This document shows, piece after piece, positions 1 through 9,584 of a DNA stretch of 64,000 bases. The position numbers and the translations under genes were made by a program. Every line of letters begins with the position of its first letter. Position 1 is the first letter of the stretch. Source of the DNA: an uncultured Paracoccaceae bacterium (GTDB lineage Bacteria; Pseudomonadota; Alphaproteobacteria; Rhodobacterales; Rhodobacteraceae); the NCBI GenBank assembly GCA_947492825.1, contig CANLNT010000002.1, positions 442,501 to 506,500 of the forward strand. Direction: 5' to 3'. The notes under the pieces were generated by a model that was given only the letters and a program-made list of their open reading frames with translations, ran no database searches and had not been told where the DNA came from.

Positions 1-368
1 ATCGCGTGGTGCTGGCCGGGGCTTTTGGTGCGCATATCTCGCCCAAGCACGCCATGGTGCTTGGCATGATCCCCGATGCGCCGCTGGACAAGGTGACCTC
101 TGCCGGGAACGCCGCCGGCACAGGCGCGCGCATCGCGCTTTTGAATACCAAGGCGCGGGCGGACATCGAAGAAGTCGTCCACAAAATCCATAAGATCGAA
201 ACCGCGATCGAGCCGCGCTTTCAAGAGCACTTTGTCAATGCGTCCAATATCCCCAACGCAGTTGAACCATTCCCGATCCTGAACACCATCGTCGATCTAC
301 CCGCTGTCAACCATAACCAAGGTGGAGACGATGGAAGTGGTGGGCGCAGACGCAGACGACGCAGCTGA
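1..368 (+). CDS. RACo-like ASKHA-domain protein, C-terminal fragment
   Basis: The gene enters from outside the window and ends at TGA 366-368, leaving about 121 C-terminal residues. The stretch LAGAFGAHISPKHA, then GMIPD and SAGNAAGTGAR, is the typical end of the ASKHA ATPase domain of RACo-type proteins (DUF4445), ferredoxin-fused enzymes that reductively reactivate corrinoid proteins or cobalamin-dependent methyltransferases. The protein ends in a Gly/Asp linker and a run of six arginines. Its partners must lie upstream of the window. The family call is fairly secure; the client corrinoid protein cannot be told from here. Confidence 0.75.
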   Translation, partial: RVVLAGAFGAHISPKHAMVLGMIPDAPLDKVTSAGNAAGTGARIALLNTKARADIEEVVHKIHKIETAIEPRFQEHFVNASNIPNAVEPFPILNTIVDLPAVNHNQGGDDGSGGRRRRRRS

Positions 369-369
369 C

Positions 370-1092
370 TTAGGCTGCTCGTCTAAACGCTGGCCCGGTC
401 TGAAAAGGTACGGCCAGCATTGGCGGCATTTTATATGCTCCCTTTGCGCGACGCGAGGTCCAGACAAAGGTTTCCACATATGGCGCCTGACCCGTCGCAC
501 GGCCCAAAATCATTGCACCGACGATCCCGGTGTAAAGCGTCAGAAGGTAGAGTGGATAGGCCAGCATCAGCGCGTCGAGCTTTCCAACGGCCAGCGTGGC
601 AAGTCCGGCAGCGACAAGTGACACAACCCATGTGGTCATCGTCTCGCTGCGTGGATCGCGGAAAGCTTTCCAAATTGTCAGGCCCCCCGCCAGCAGGCTG
701 ATGCCGATCGAAATCGCAAGCGCAAGTCCCGGCGTGTCGGTCATGTACCACAACCCCAGGCCAAATGCCGCCAGCAACAGGATCACCTTGTTCCGCCGAC
801 TAAGATACGCACCAAAGCCGCGCGTGATGGATTGCAAAAAGACAATCACCGTACCGCTGACCTGCACCACTGCAAACCAGATGGCAGGCCCCGGCCCGGC
901 GGCCAGTTGCGTCGCGAGCGCAATCGACCCAAGCACCGACCAAATCAACCAACCCGCCCGATCCGGCTGTGTTCGGCCTTTGGCGGTATCAATAATGTAG
1001 GGGACAAAGGCAAAAGTGCTGAGCAGTCCCGACATTAGACCAAGCAGCAACAATGGGTCCGCGAACAAGCGGGTCACAAACGCATCAATCAT
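370..1092 (-). CDS. Multi-pass membrane protein with an internal repeat, function unknown
   Basis: A 240-residue, very hydrophobic protein with about seven predicted membrane segments. It starts at ATG 1092 and its stop lies just past the stop of the convergent RACo-like gene. The N-terminal half has STFAFVPYIIDTAKGRTQPD followed by AGWLIWS; the second half has a related pattern, TIWKAFRDPRSET followed by TTWVV. A short helix, Pro/Asp, a polar loop and Trp therefore occur twice, reminiscent of PQ-loop or SWEET-like transporters built from duplicated bundles, but this is only a resemblance. No enzymatic motif is seen. The C-terminal 30 residues look cytoplasmic and basic. I do not recognise a named family. 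Confidence 0.7.
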   Translation of the reverse strand: MIDAFVTRLFADPLLLLGLMSGLLSTFAFVPYIIDTAKGRTQPDRAGWLIWSVLGSIALATQLAAGPGPAIWFAVVQVSGTVIVFLQSITRGFGAYLSRRNKVILLLAAFGLGLWYMTDTPGLALAISIGISLLAGGLTIWKAFRDPRSETMTTWVVSLVAAGLATLAVGKLDALMLAYPLYLLTLYTGIVGAMILGRATGQAPYVETFVWTSRRAKGAYKMPPMLAVPFQTGPAFRRAA

Positions 1093-1663
1093 GAAACGCG
1101 ATCCAGCAATAAGGATTTAGGGGAAGGACCCCCCATCTATTCCCTGCAACCTATCCAGCGGGCTGATACCTCGACAGTCAGGTATTCCAGACCTGTCCAA
1201 AACATGGGATGTGTCACCAGAAAGTCAGACGTCCAGATGCGTGAAGGGGCCGTGCGCCTGCTCGGGGTGACAGTGGGTTGCCCGCAGTGCCCCGTGTCGT
1301 GAAGCCGCAAGATCTGGTACGGGTCTGTCTAGGTTTCATCGCGGCAGAATTTATTGCCCGGCCGATTCAAGACCAACGGTTGGCGGAGACTGATGATGAA
1401 GGCGCGAAGACTCCTCTTGAATGCCCTCCGAATCCCTACGCGCCTGTGCGTCTTGGGCGCGATCTGACCGATAGGAATCGTGCAACTGTGCGATCTTCCG
1501 GCGGTCGAGCGATCCAAGAAAACCGCACTTTCGATGAATTCGACCTTGGAAATGCGAAAAATGTATAGTCGTTTAGGCAAATCATATTGGTTTAGATGCA
1601 GTTCAGTCGACACCATAAGACACGGTTTGAATTTAGGAACCCGAGATTTCTGGGAGGAAAATC
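1093..1663. other. 571-base gene-free region upstream of the polyol operon
   Basis: No open frame here looks like a protein I know; frames at 1278-1568 (+) and 1329-1616 (-) have atypical composition and no recognisable motif. The last ~100 bases are noticeably AT-richer than their surroundings and must contain the promoter of the polyol operon. No tRNA fold, insertion-sequence end or attachment site was recognised. The upstream 400 bases may be decayed coding sequence. Confidence 0.5.
1571..1600 (+). promoter_or_regulatory. Possible AraC-type half-site pair
   Basis: GTTTAG occurs at 1571-1576 and again at 1590-1595, each followed shortly by CA, 19 bases apart in the same orientation, and a related ATTTAGG lies at 1630-1636. 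Tandem direct half-sites about two helical turns apart are typical of AraC-family operators, and an AraC gene sits in the operon that follows. This is weak, motif-only evidence. Confidence 0.25.
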
Positions 1664-2956
1664 ATGAAATCACTGATGAACTCGGCTCTGGGCCTTTCGC
1701 TGGTTGTTGCAGGCGCAACAACAGCAACGGCTGACAGCCACGCAACTGAACTGACAATCGCAATCGTCAACAACGGCCACATGATCAACATGCAGACCGT
1801 TGCGGAAGCTTACACCGAAGAAACCGGCGTCGTCCTGAACTGGGTCTCGCTGGAAGAAGGCGTTCTGCGCGAGCAGGTGACCTCTGACACCGCAACCGGT
1901 GGTGGCCAGTACGACATCATCAACATCGGCATGCAGGAAGCACCGATCTGGGGTGCCGCAGGCTGGATTGAGCCGCTGAACTTTGGCGCTGAGTACGACG
2001 TCGACGACATGCTGCCAGCAATGCGCAACGGTCTGTCGCACGAAGGCACACTCTACGCTGCACCATTCTACGGTGAGTCTTCGATGGTCATGTACCGCAA
2101 GGACCTGATGGATGCTGCCGGCGTGTCTATCGCTGACAACGACAGCTGGGACAACATCAAGGCAGCTGCAGCTGCAATCCACGATCCCGACAATGGTGTC
2201 TACGGCGTATGTCTGCGCGGTAAGCCAGGCTGGGGCGACAACATGGCGTTCATCACAACTGTTGTGAACTCCTTCGGTGGCGCATGGTTTGATGCTGACT
2301 TCACGCCAACACTCGACTCTGACGAGTGGAACGCTGCAATCAACTTCTACGTTGATCTGCTCGGCGCATACGGCCCTCCAGGCTCTGAAGGTAACTCCTT
2401 CAACGAGATCCTCGCGCTTTACAACGAAGGCAAGTGCGGCATGTGGATCGACGCAACAATCGCTGCTTCTTTCCTTGAAGTAGACGGTGTTGCATATGCT
2501 CAGTCGCCAAACGCTGGTAACCCAGTTGGTGCGAACTGGCTGTGGGCTTGGGCGATGGCAATTCCTGCCGGTTCGCCAAACGCCGAAGCTGCTGCAGACT
2601 TCATCGAGTGGGCCACTTCCAAAGAGTACATCCAGGCCGTGGGTAACCACCCTGAGTTCGGCTGGGGCTCTGTCCCAACTGGTACACGTGCGTCCACGTA
2701 TGAAATCCCTGAGTTCCAGGCTGCTGCTGCATTCGCCGCCGCCGAGAAAGCAGCGATTGACTCTGCCGCTCCAGAAGCAACTGACATCAAGCCATACGTA
2801 GGCGTTCAGTTCGCTGCCATCCCTGAGTTCCCAGAGGTTGGTTCCGCTGTTGCTCAGGAAATGGCAGCCGCTCTGTCCGGTTCCAAGTCCGTCGAGGATG
2901 CACTGGCTGCTGCACAAGCTGCTGCTGTCGCCATCATGGACGAAGCTGGCTACTAA
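1664..2956 (+). CDS. smoE: Polyol (sorbitol/mannitol) ABC transporter substrate-binding protein
   Basis: A 430-residue family 1 extracellular solute-binding protein that captures the polyol in the periplasm and delivers it to the two permeases that follow. Residues 1-23 are a Sec signal peptide (cleavage expected near TATA|DS). The mature part has the expected fold signatures, such as GGGQYDIINIGMQEAPIWG and the hinge region around GKCGMWIDATIAASF. The start at 1664 follows a strong ribosome-binding site (GGGAGGAAAATC). Substrate assignment comes from the neighbouring polyol dehydrogenases and resemblance to the smo operon of Rhodobacter. The gene uses many GCA/ACA/GCT codons compared with its GC3-rich neighbours, as might be expected for a highly expressed protein. 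Confidence 0.85.
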   Translation: MKSLMNSALGLSLVVAGATTATADSHATELTIAIVNNGHMINMQTVAEAYTEETGVVLNWVSLEEGVLREQVTSDTATGGGQYDIINIGMQEAPIWGAAGWIEPLNFGAEYDVDDMLPAMRNGLSHEGTLYAAPFYGESSMVMYRKDLMDAAGVSIADNDSWDNIKAAAAAIHDPDNGVYGVCLRGKPGWGDNMAFITTVVNSFGGAWFDADFTPTLDSDEWNAAINFYVDLLGAYGPPGSEGNSFNEILALYNEGKCGMWIDATIAASFLEVDGVAYAQSPNAGNPVGANWLWAWAMAIPAGSPNAEAAADFIEWATSKEYIQAVGNHPEFGWGSVPTGTRASTYEIPEFQAAAAFAAAEKAAIDSAAPEATDIKPYVGVQFAAIPEFPEVGSAVAQEMAAALSGSKSVEDALAAAQAAAVAIMDEAGY

Positions 2957-2973
2957 GCCGCCTTAGAAAATGC

Positions 2974-3001
2974 GGGGTCCGGCCATCGCTGGCCGGACCC
3001 C
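2974..3001 (+). terminator. Strong hairpin between binding-protein and permease genes
   Basis: An uninterrupted 11-bp stem (GGGGTCCGGCC / GGCCGGACCCC) with loop ATCGCT lies 18 bases after the binding-protein stop. No T-run follows, so it is more likely a 3' mRNA-protecting or partial-attenuation hairpin than a full terminator. This would keep binding protein in excess over permease. Confidence 0.7.
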
Positions 3002-3123
3002 ACCCCACCGCATAATTTGATCGCCGCCCCGAACCGCGCAATATTGATGCTGCTGGCAGGGCGGTGGCGACCCGCCACTTGACCGACCACACTACTCCTC
3101 AGCTTTGCAAGGGTACTCAAGCC

Positions 3124-4062
3124 ATGTCTGACAGAACCATCCCAAGACTGCTGCAAACCCCCGCCGTGCTTCTTTTGCTGGTGTGGATGCTGGTCCCGCT
3201 GAGCATGACGCTCTTCTTCTCGTTCATCCGCTATGCACTGAACAACCTGCGGCGACCTGAATGGACAACGCCCGACATCGCCAACTGGCGTGGTTTCGGC
3301 AACTACAATTACGTGCTGAACAACAAGGACTTTTGGTTCGCCATCCAGAACTCTGTCCTGATCGTGGCCAGCATCCTGATCATCACCGTCATCCTTGGAT
3401 TGGCCATCGCAGTGTTGGTAAATCGGTCCTTTCCGGGCCGTGGGATTGTCCGGGTCTTGCTGATCTCACCCTTCTTCGTGATGCCCGCTGTGAATGCAGT
3501 TCTGTGGATCAACATGATCCTTGATCCGGTGCTTGGGCTGAACGGTGTCGCCGTCGAAGGCATCAACAACATGGTGGCTGGTCTCAAGGATGCGCCGCTT
3601 GTCGGTTGGTTCTTTGCCCTTTGGCCAGAGCTGCGGCCCATTTCGTTCCGCGGAACAGATACGTCGGCCTATGCGGTCATCATGATGGTCGCGTGGCAAT
3701 GGACGCCCTTTGCAGTGCTGATCTTCATGACCTCGCTTCAATCCGAAGACGAAAGCCAGAAAGAAGCGGCGACGCTGGACGGTGCAGGACCCTGGTCGCA
3801 ATTCATCAACCTGACCGTGCCCCATCTGGCCCGACCCATTGCCATCGTGGTAATGATTCAGTCGATCTTTCACCTCTCGCTTTATGCCGAGATTGAGATT
3901 GTCAGCCGGGGCAACGGCAACAAGAACCTGCCGTATCTGATCGGCGAATTCTCTTCCAACAACATCGGTGCCGCGAGCGCCACGGGCATTTTCGCCGTCA
4001 TTCTCGCCAACATCATCGCGATCTTCTTGCTGCGCATGGTTGGCAAGAGCTTGATGGACTAA
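3124..4062 (+). CDS. smoF: Polyol ABC transporter permease 1
   Basis: A 312-residue inner-membrane permease of the binding-protein-dependent type (MalF-like), with about six membrane helices. The cytoplasmic EAA loop is visible as KEAATLDGAGPWSQFINLTVP, the contact site for the ATPase. I chose the ATG at 3124 (MSDRTIPRL), because the upstream in-frame extension to 3064 has no membrane or family character. It forms the transmembrane channel together with the next gene, 12 bases downstream. The substrate is inferred from the operon. Confidence 0.85.
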   Translation: MSDRTIPRLLQTPAVLLLLVWMLVPLSMTLFFSFIRYALNNLRRPEWTTPDIANWRGFGNYNYVLNNKDFWFAIQNSVLIVASILIITVILGLAIAVLVNRSFPGRGIVRVLLISPFFVMPAVNAVLWINMILDPVLGLNGVAVEGINNMVAGLKDAPLVGWFFALWPELRPISFRGTDTSAYAVIMMVAWQWTPFAVLIFMTSLQSEDESQKEAATLDGAGPWSQFINLTVPHLARPIAIVVMIQSIFHLSLYAEIEIVSRGNGNKNLPYLIGEFSSNNIGAASATGIFAVILANIIAIFLLRMVGKSLMD

Positions 4063-4074
4063 GGGGGCAAGACG

Positions 4075-4911
4075 ATGGCTGCAGTTACTGAACGCTCAAG
4101 ATTTGGCGGTATCATCTGGCCCACTGTGGCCTGGATCGTCGCGCTGATCTTCTTCTTTCCGATCTTCTGGCTGGTCTTCACCAGCTTCAAAACAGACGCA
4201 GATGCGGTGAAGCCTGAACATCTGTTCTTCTTTACGCCGACGCTCGAAAACTACGCCAATATGACCCAAAACTACGATTACTGGCGCTTTGCCATCAACT
4301 CGGTCATCACATCGACATTTGCGACCCTGTTCGCATTGGCCGTTGGCGTACCCTGTGCCTATGCGATGGCGTTCAATCCCAGCCGGCATACCAAGGACAT
4401 CCTGATGTGGATGCTGTCCACCAAGATGCTGCCAGCGGCTGCGGTGCTTTACCCGATGACCTTTCTGACCAAGAATTTCCTTGGCATCTTCGACACCCAT
4501 TTTCTGGTGATCCTGGTGCTGTGCCTGATCAACTTGCCGATCGCGATCTGGATGCTTTTCACCTACTTTAAGGAGATCCCGAAAGAGATCATCGAAGCCA
4601 GCAAGATGGACGGCGTCACCACATGGGGCGAGATTAAGGATATCCTGATCCCGCTGGCGTGGGGCGGTGTCGCCTCGACCGCGCTTCTGACCTTTATCTT
4701 TTGCTGGAACGAGGCTTATTGGACAGTTCGCCTGACAACCGTTGACGCAGCCACGCTGTCAAAACTGATCGAAGGCAACCGCGCGCCCGAGGGTCTTTTC
4801 TTTGGCCGCTTGTCGGCGGTGTCGACGGCAGCCGTCGGCCCGATCATCGTGCTGGGCTGGTTCTGTCAGAAGCAGCTGGTCCAAGGCCTGACCTTTGGTG
4901 CGGTAAAGTAA
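4075..4911 (+). CDS. smoG: Polyol ABC transporter permease 2
   Basis: A 278-residue MalG-type permease with six membrane helices, starting with FPIFWLVFTSFKTDADAV, a hallmark of the family. The EAA loop is IPKEIIEASKMDGVTTWGEI. It pairs with the preceding permease to form the channel. A ribosome-binding site (AGGGGGC) precedes ATG 4075. Its stop TAA overlaps the ATG of the next gene by one base (TAATG), indicating translational coupling with the dehydrogenase. Confidence 0.86.
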   Translation: MAAVTERSRFGGIIWPTVAWIVALIFFFPIFWLVFTSFKTDADAVKPEHLFFFTPTLENYANMTQNYDYWRFAINSVITSTFATLFALAVGVPCAYAMAFNPSRHTKDILMWMLSTKMLPAAAVLYPMTFLTKNFLGIFDTHFLVILVLCLINLPIAIWMLFTYFKEIPKEIIEASKMDGVTTWGEIKDILIPLAWGGVASTALLTFIFCWNEAYWTVRLTTVDAATLSKLIEGNRAPEGLFFGRLSAVSTAAVGPIIVLGWFCQKQLVQGLTFGAVK

Positions 4912-5669
4912 TGTTGAATCCTGCCCCCACAGATATGACCGGTAAGACAGCCCTTGTGACGGGTGCGTCCGGCGGCATTGGTGCCAGTGCGGTCGCACAT
5001 TTCGCGGCGCTGGGGGCTACGGTCTATGCGACCGACATTGCCGACGAATTTGAGGGGTCAGCCGCATATGAATCTTTCGATTTGCTCGAAGATGGGGGCC
5101 TCGCGGATTGCACCGACTGGATTGCCACGATCAAGCCCGACATCCTGTTCAACAACGCCGCGATCTTTGACATGGGGTCAGTTTTGGACGCGGATCTTGC
5201 GCAATACGACCGGTTGTTCGGCGTCAACGTGCGGGCGTTCTATGCAGTGATGCAGGCCGCGGCCAAGTCAATGGTTGCCGTCGGGCAGGGCGGGTCGATC
5301 ATCAACCTCGCTTCACAGGCGGGCCACCGGGGCGAGGCGCTGGTGGCCCATTACTGCGCCACCAAGGCGGCCGTCATCAGCTATACCCAATCCGCCGCGC
5401 TGGCGCTTGCGCCGCATAAAGTGCGAGTTAACGCGATCAGCCCGGGTGTGATCGACACACCAATGTGGGGCACAGTGGATGCCCTGTTTGCAAAGTTTGA
5501 AAACAAGAAACCGGGTCAGAAAAAGCGTGAAGTCGGCGAGGCCGTGCCCCTTGGCTACATGGGATCACCAGATGATGTCGCCCGTGCTGCGGTATTCCTT
5601 GCCAGCGATCAGTCGGCCTATATGACGGCCCAGACCATCGGTGTCGATGGCGGCAACGTCTTGAGGTAG
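4911..5669 (+). CDS. smoS: SDR-family sorbitol (L-iditol 2-) dehydrogenase
   Basis: A 252-residue short-chain dehydrogenase, expected to oxidise sorbitol to fructose (or galactitol to tagatose) with NAD in the cytoplasm. The cofactor motif TGASGGIG is at residues 17-24, NNAA at 81-84, and the catalytic residues are Ser135, Tyr148 and Lys152 (YCATK). The C-terminal end GVDGGNVLR is typical of classical SDRs. The position inside the polyol operon, after the permeases, supports a SmoS/PolS-type role. The exact polyol cannot be decided from sequence alone. Confidence 0.83.
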   Translation: MLNPAPTDMTGKTALVTGASGGIGASAVAHFAALGATVYATDIADEFEGSAAYESFDLLEDGGLADCTDWIATIKPDILFNNAAIFDMGSVLDADLAQYDRLFGVNVRAFYAVMQAAAKSMVAVGQGGSIINLASQAGHRGEALVAHYCATKAAVISYTQSAALALAPHKVRVNAISPGVIDTPMWGTVDALFAKFENKKPGQKKREVGEAVPLGYMGSPDDVARAAVFLASDQSAYMTAQTIGVDGGNVLR

Positions 5670-5673
5670 CAAC

Positions 5674-6567
5674 ATGTCAATCATCGCGCCAGAAATCGAA
5701 ATGGTCGACCGGTCCAGCCGGTCCATCCGGTATCTTGAACATGGCTGGCCCAGCGATCTGTGTCGGTGGCATGCGCATGAGGAATACGAACTGCATCTGA
5801 TCGTGGCCACCCGAGGCAAGGCCTTTGTCGGCGATTACATCGGTGACTTTTCGGCGGGCGATCTGTTCATGACCGGCCCCAATCTGCCACACAACTGGAT
5901 CACCGACAAAGTCTGGTCAACGCCTGTCGCCACCCGCGATATGCTTGTGCAGTTCAGCCATGAAAGCGTTGAAAAGCTTGCCGAGGGCTTCCCCGAATTC
6001 TCGCAAGTTCTGCAACTGTTACATCTGGCCCAATCGGGCATCCGATTTGTTGGCTTCAACCCGACATTTGCGCGCGGTCACATGGAATCGATCCGCGACA
6101 ACAAGGGCGCCGAACGTATTCTGGCCTTTGTCCGCTTTTTGGTGCGCCTGAATGAACACGCCGAGAAAGAGGTCTTGTCAGCTGCCAAACTGGTGCAGCC
6201 ACAAGGTGGCAGCAAACACGCCCGGATCGGGCAGGTGATTGATCATATTACCAAGAACTTCAAGGATGAGATCGCCGTGGCACAAGCCGCCGATATGGCC
6301 GGAATGACCCAAGCCACGTTCAGCCGCAACTTTCAGGCCGTCACCGGTCACGGCTTTGTCGATTTCCTCAACCGGATTCGCATCGGTCAAGCATGCAGCA
6401 TGCTTTATGCCACCGACGAACAGATCACCAACATATGCCACGATGCGGGCTTTAACAATCTGGCTAATTTCAACCGCCACTTCCTGAAACTCAAGGGCAT
6501 GACCCCGTCGGAATATCGGGAAACGGCCCGCAAGGATCTGGCGCCTAAACTGGAATCGACCTCATGA
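5674..6567 (+). CDS. AraC-family transcriptional regulator of the polyol operon
   Basis: A 297-residue regulator. The N-terminal third is a cupin-like ligand-binding domain (RWHAHEEYELHLI, GDYIGDFSAGDLFMTGPNLP). The C-terminal 100 residues carry the double helix-turn-helix, with the first HTH around IAVAQAADMAGMTQATFSRN and the second ending FNNLANFNRHFLKLKG. It lies inside the operon, 4 bases after the SDR gene, and its TGA overlaps the ATG of the mannitol dehydrogenase gene (ATGA). It probably binds an imported polyol or a product and activates transcription from the region before 1664. In the classical Rhodobacter smo operon no regulator lies at this position as far as I recall, so the placement is worth noting. 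Confidence 0.85.
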   Translation: MSIIAPEIEMVDRSSRSIRYLEHGWPSDLCRWHAHEEYELHLIVATRGKAFVGDYIGDFSAGDLFMTGPNLPHNWITDKVWSTPVATRDMLVQFSHESVEKLAEGFPEFSQVLQLLHLAQSGIRFVGFNPTFARGHMESIRDNKGAERILAFVRFLVRLNEHAEKEVLSAAKLVQPQGGSKHARIGQVIDHITKNFKDEIAVAQAADMAGMTQATFSRNFQAVTGHGFVDFLNRIRIGQACSMLYATDEQITNICHDAGFNNLANFNRHFLKLKGMTPSEYRETARKDLAPKLESTS

Positions 6568-7985
6568 ACACTGCTACGACCTCTCATGTTCATGCGACAA
6601 GTTTTGCCCGCACCGATTGCGCGGTTGGCGTGGTCCACTTGGGTTTCGGTGCCTTTCATCGCGCCCATCAAGCAGTCTATCTGGACGACTACATGCAAGC
6701 CTCTGGCGATCTGCGGTGGGGCATCGCCGCCGTAAATCTACGCGGGTCCGAAGCCGCGCAGTTTGAGGCGGTCGTCGAGGATATTGCGCGGCACGACGGT
6801 TACTTTCTCAAGGCGACATCCCCTGACGGCGATGTAGCACTGCGCCGGGTTCGCTCGCATGTCGCCTTCGCGGATTGGAGCGTTGATACGGCCGGTTCCG
6901 AGGCATTGCTGTCCCTGCCATCGGTTCATCTGGTCACTATCACAGTCACTGAAAGCGGTTACTACACCGATCCTAGGGGTGACCTGAACACTGCCGATCC
7001 CGTCATTGCGGCAGAGGCCAAGGGCAGTGACGCGCAAAGCGTTTATGGCTACCTGCGGGGCGCACTTGCCAGCCGTATGCAGCGGACCGACGCGCCGCTG
7101 ACCATCGCCTGTTGCGACAACATTCGCCAAAATGGCAAGATGCTGCAGCGGAATTTGCTGGCCTATCTTGAGGCATGCGGCGAAAGCGAACTGCATAGCT
7201 GGGTCGCATCCAATGTGGCGTTCCCATGCTCGATGGTTGACCGTATCACGCCACGCAGTCCTGACAGCCTGGGCGCAGAGCTTGCGGCACTTGTGGGCAA
7301 AGACGTGACCTCGCCCATCATGGCTGAGGATTTTATGCAGTGGGTGTTGCAGGATAACGCCGCGGCGGACATGCCGGACCTTGCACAGGCCGGCGTCACG
7401 GTCACTGCCGACGTCGATCCCTACGAGGAAACGAAGATCCGCGTGCTGAATGGCGGCCACACTGCTTTGTGCTATCTGGCGGCTCTGGAAGGTGTTGACA
7501 CTTTCGATGCGGCGATGCGCGTGCCTGCTTTGAATGACCATTTCCACCGGTTCCAAACGGATGAGGTTCTGCCCGCGATCCGTATCGCGCTGCCGTTTTC
7601 CAAGACTGACTACCGCGACGCCATAGCGCGCCGTTTTGGCAATCAGGCCATAGGTGACACGGTTGCTCGCATCTGTGCGGATGGCATGGCCAAATTCCCG
7701 ATCTTCATCCGTCCGACCCTGCAAGGCTGTCTCGAACAAGGAATTGTGCCGGTCTATACCGCGCGCAGCATTGCCAGTTGGTACGTGTTTGCCCGTCACG
7801 TGGCCGCTGGAAAGATTCCTTTCAAATATGTGGAGCCTAGCTGGGCAGAGCTTAAGGCAATGCTTGGCACCGATGGCTTTGTCACCAGTCGAAAGCTGTG
7901 GGGAGACATCCCCGAAACCTATCCCGAATTTGCCGCCACACTGCGGCACGAAATCAAAGAATTGGAGACGAAATGGCCGGTTTGA
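6564..7985 (+). CDS. mtlK: Mannitol dehydrogenase-family polyol 2-dehydrogenase
   Basis: A 473-residue long-chain polyol-specific dehydrogenase that oxidises D-mannitol (or D-arabinitol) to the ketose with NAD. The N-terminal nucleotide-binding segment reads [20 protein letters not shown]. The conserved family segments TVTESGYY (near residue 130) and [16 protein letters not shown] (C-terminal domain; the Lys and Asn are expected catalytic residues) are present. Length matches the family. Translation is coupled to the AraC gene (ATGA overlap), and the 3' end overlaps the start of the ATPase gene by 13 bases. Confidence 0.87.
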   Translation: MNTATTSHVHATSFARTDCAVGVVHLGFGAFHRAHQAVYLDDYMQASGDLRWGIAAVNLRGSEAAQFEAVVEDIARHDGYFLKATSPDGDVALRRVRSHVAFADWSVDTAGSEALLSLPSVHLVTITVTESGYYTDPRGDLNTADPVIAAEAKGSDAQSVYGYLRGALASRMQRTDAPLTIACCDNIRQNGKMLQRNLLAYLEACGESELHSWVASNVAFPCSMVDRITPRSPDSLGAELAALVGKDVTSPIMAEDFMQWVLQDNAAADMPDLAQAGVTVTADVDPYEETKIRVLNGGHTALCYLAALEGVDTFDAAMRVPALNDHFHRFQTDEVLPAIRIALPFSKTDYRDAIARRFGNQAIGDTVARICADGMAKFPIFIRPTLQGCLEQGIVPVYTARSIASWYVFARHVAAGKIPFKYVEPSWAELKAMLGTDGFVTSRKLWGDIPETYPEFAATLRHEIKELETKWPV

Positions 7986-9007
7986 CACTACGCGATGTCC
8001 GCAAAAGCTATGGCGAAACTCAAGTCATGCACGGTGTCGATCTTGATATCGAAGACGGCGAATTTGTTGTGTTCGTAGGCCCATCGGGCTGCGGTAAGTC
8101 CACCTTGCTGCGCATGATTGCGGGGCTCGAAGAAATTTCTGACGGCTCTGTGGCGATTGGTGATACCGTCGTGAACGAAGTCGCGGCCTCCAAGCGTGGC
8201 GTCGCGATGGTGTTCCAAACCTATGCTCTTTATCCGCATATGACCGTCTACAAGAACATGGCTTTTGGCCTGAAGCAGGCCAAGACCGACCCCGTAGAGA
8301 TTGACCGCCGTGTCAAAGCTGCGGCCGAGATTTTGCAGATCACCGACTATCTGGACCGCGCCCCGCGCAACTTGTCAGGCGGGCAACGCCAGCGGGTCGC
8401 CATTGGCCGCGCCATTGTGCGCGACCCAGAGGTGTTCTTGTTCGATGAACCATTGTCTAACCTTGATGCGGCCCTGCGCGTTGCGACACGCCTTGAAATT
8501 GCACGCCTGCACGAGCGCCTGAAGACAACAATGATCTATGTGACCCACGACCAGGTCGAGGCGATGACCCTGGCTGACAAGATCGTGGTGTTGCGCGATG
8601 GCCGGATCGAACAGGTCGGTTCTCCGATCACGCTCTATGACACTCCGGCAAACGCATTTGTGGCGCAGTTTATTGGCAGCCCCAAGATGAATTTCTTTGG
8701 CGCGGACGAGCTGTCCGCAAGCGCCAGCACCGTACTGGGTCGAGAGGTTGCAGCCACTGAGCAAGTCGGGTTCCGCCCTGAACATCTGACCGTTGGTAGT
8801 GAAAGCAACGCCGTCATCGAAGGTCGCATGGAACTGATTGAAAACCTGGGTGAATACGCCCTTGTTCATCTCATCTCACCCGCGGGCACGGAATTCATCG
8901 CCAAAACCGAAAAGCCCCCAGCAGGTGCAAAGGGCAGCACGATCCACTTTTCTATCAAGCCTGAGCTGGCTCACTACTTCGACCGGGAAAGCGGGTTGCG
9001 GGCCTAG
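7973..9007 (+). CDS. smoK: Polyol ABC transporter ATP-binding protein (MalK-type)
   Basis: A 344-residue ATPase that energises the SmoEFG importer. Walker A is GPSGCGKST at residues 36-44, the signature is LSGGQRQR, and Walker B is [11 protein letters not shown], followed by the H-loop VTHDQ. The C-terminal ~110 residues are the OB-like (TOBE) domain of MalK-type ATPases. I chose ATG 7973 (GGAG ribosome-binding site at 7964), inside the end of mtlK, because the family always starts within a few residues of a [11 protein letters not shown]-like segment. It is the last gene of the operon. Its TAG stop shares the palindrome CTAG with the stop of the convergent TetR gene. Confidence 0.9.
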   Translation: MAGLTLRDVRKSYGETQVMHGVDLDIEDGEFVVFVGPSGCGKSTLLRMIAGLEEISDGSVAIGDTVVNEVAASKRGVAMVFQTYALYPHMTVYKNMAFGLKQAKTDPVEIDRRVKAAAEILQITDYLDRAPRNLSGGQRQRVAIGRAIVRDPEVFLFDEPLSNLDAALRVATRLEIARLHERLKTTMIYVTHDQVEAMTLADKIVVLRDGRIEQVGSPITLYDTPANAFVAQFIGSPKMNFFGADELSASASTVLGREVAATEQVGFRPEHLTVGSESNAVIEGRMELIENLGEYALVHLISPAGTEFIAKTEKPPAGAKGSTIHFSIKPELAHYFDRESGLRA

Positions 9008-9576
9008 ACGTCTGTTGGCTTTTTGATCAGGGCAAGGGTTGCGGATTTGATGGTCCGCAACCGCCGCTCAAGATGGGCCGCATCTGCGGCACCATATTTG
9101 GCGTTGAAGCTGCTGGAATAGAAGAATTCGACAATGTCATCCAATGGTGTTGCGGTCTTGGGCGCAGGTCCCAGCGCATCTGCAAAAGCGCTGGTCAATT
9201 CTGCTTTCCAAAGGACTTCAAGCTCGGCCATTTCCTCGGCCGCAGCGGTGTGCATGCCTTCCAGCAGCTCTGCCCAATCGGGGGCCGCATGTATCGCTTC
9301 ATACCATGTCTGTGGTCCCAATTTTTGAAAGGTGCTTAGTTTGGCGTCCAGTGTCGCATCACTGGCCCAAGCCGCTTTGATCTGGTTCAGCGACTCTTCA
9401 CCGTAAAGCCGGACAACGGCCCGCAAGATTTCTTCTTTGCTTGAAAAAGTGTTGTAAACAGTCTGACGGGCGACATTTGCCGCAGACGCAATGTCATTCA
9501 TCGTCGTCTTGCCAAAGCCATAGCGCGAAAACTGTGCGTGCGCCGCTTTGATTATGTTGATCGTCTTCTCATTCAT
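9004..9576 (-). CDS. TetR-family transcriptional regulator
   Basis: A 190-residue repressor-type regulator. The N-terminal HTH is clear ([20 protein letters not shown] then [15 protein letters not shown]). The C-terminal ligand domain does not identify an effector. It is divergent from the molybdenum hydroxylase operon, 80 bases away, and the spacer contains two inverted repeats, so it most likely represses that operon and itself. The 3' end overlaps the convergent ATPase gene through a shared CTAG. Confidence 0.85.
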   Translation of the reverse strand: MNEKTINIIKAAHAQFSRYGFGKTTMNDIASAANVARQTVYNTFSSKEEILRAVVRLYGEESLNQIKAAWASDATLDAKLSTFQKLGPQTWYEAIHAAPDWAELLEGMHTAAAEEMAELEVLWKAELTSAFADALGPAPKTATPLDDIVEFFYSSSFNAKYGAADAAHLERRLRTIKSATLALIKKPTDV

Positions 9577-9584
9577 CGCAAACG

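Noticed and set aside
1093-1663. Possible insertion-sequence remnant or small gene
   Set aside because: No transposase motif, inverted end or target-site repeat could be recognised; reported only as a gene-free region.
1670-2917. Long open frame on the minus strand (415 codons) opposite the polyol binding-protein gene
   Set aside because: Its Cys/Val/His-rich product has no family character; it arises from the biased codon use of the true gene on the plus strand, which has a signal peptide and a ribosome-binding site.
6738-7988. 416-codon minus-strand frame opposite the mannitol dehydrogenase gene
   Set aside because: Antisense shadow; the plus-strand protein has clear dehydrogenase motifs and operon overlaps.
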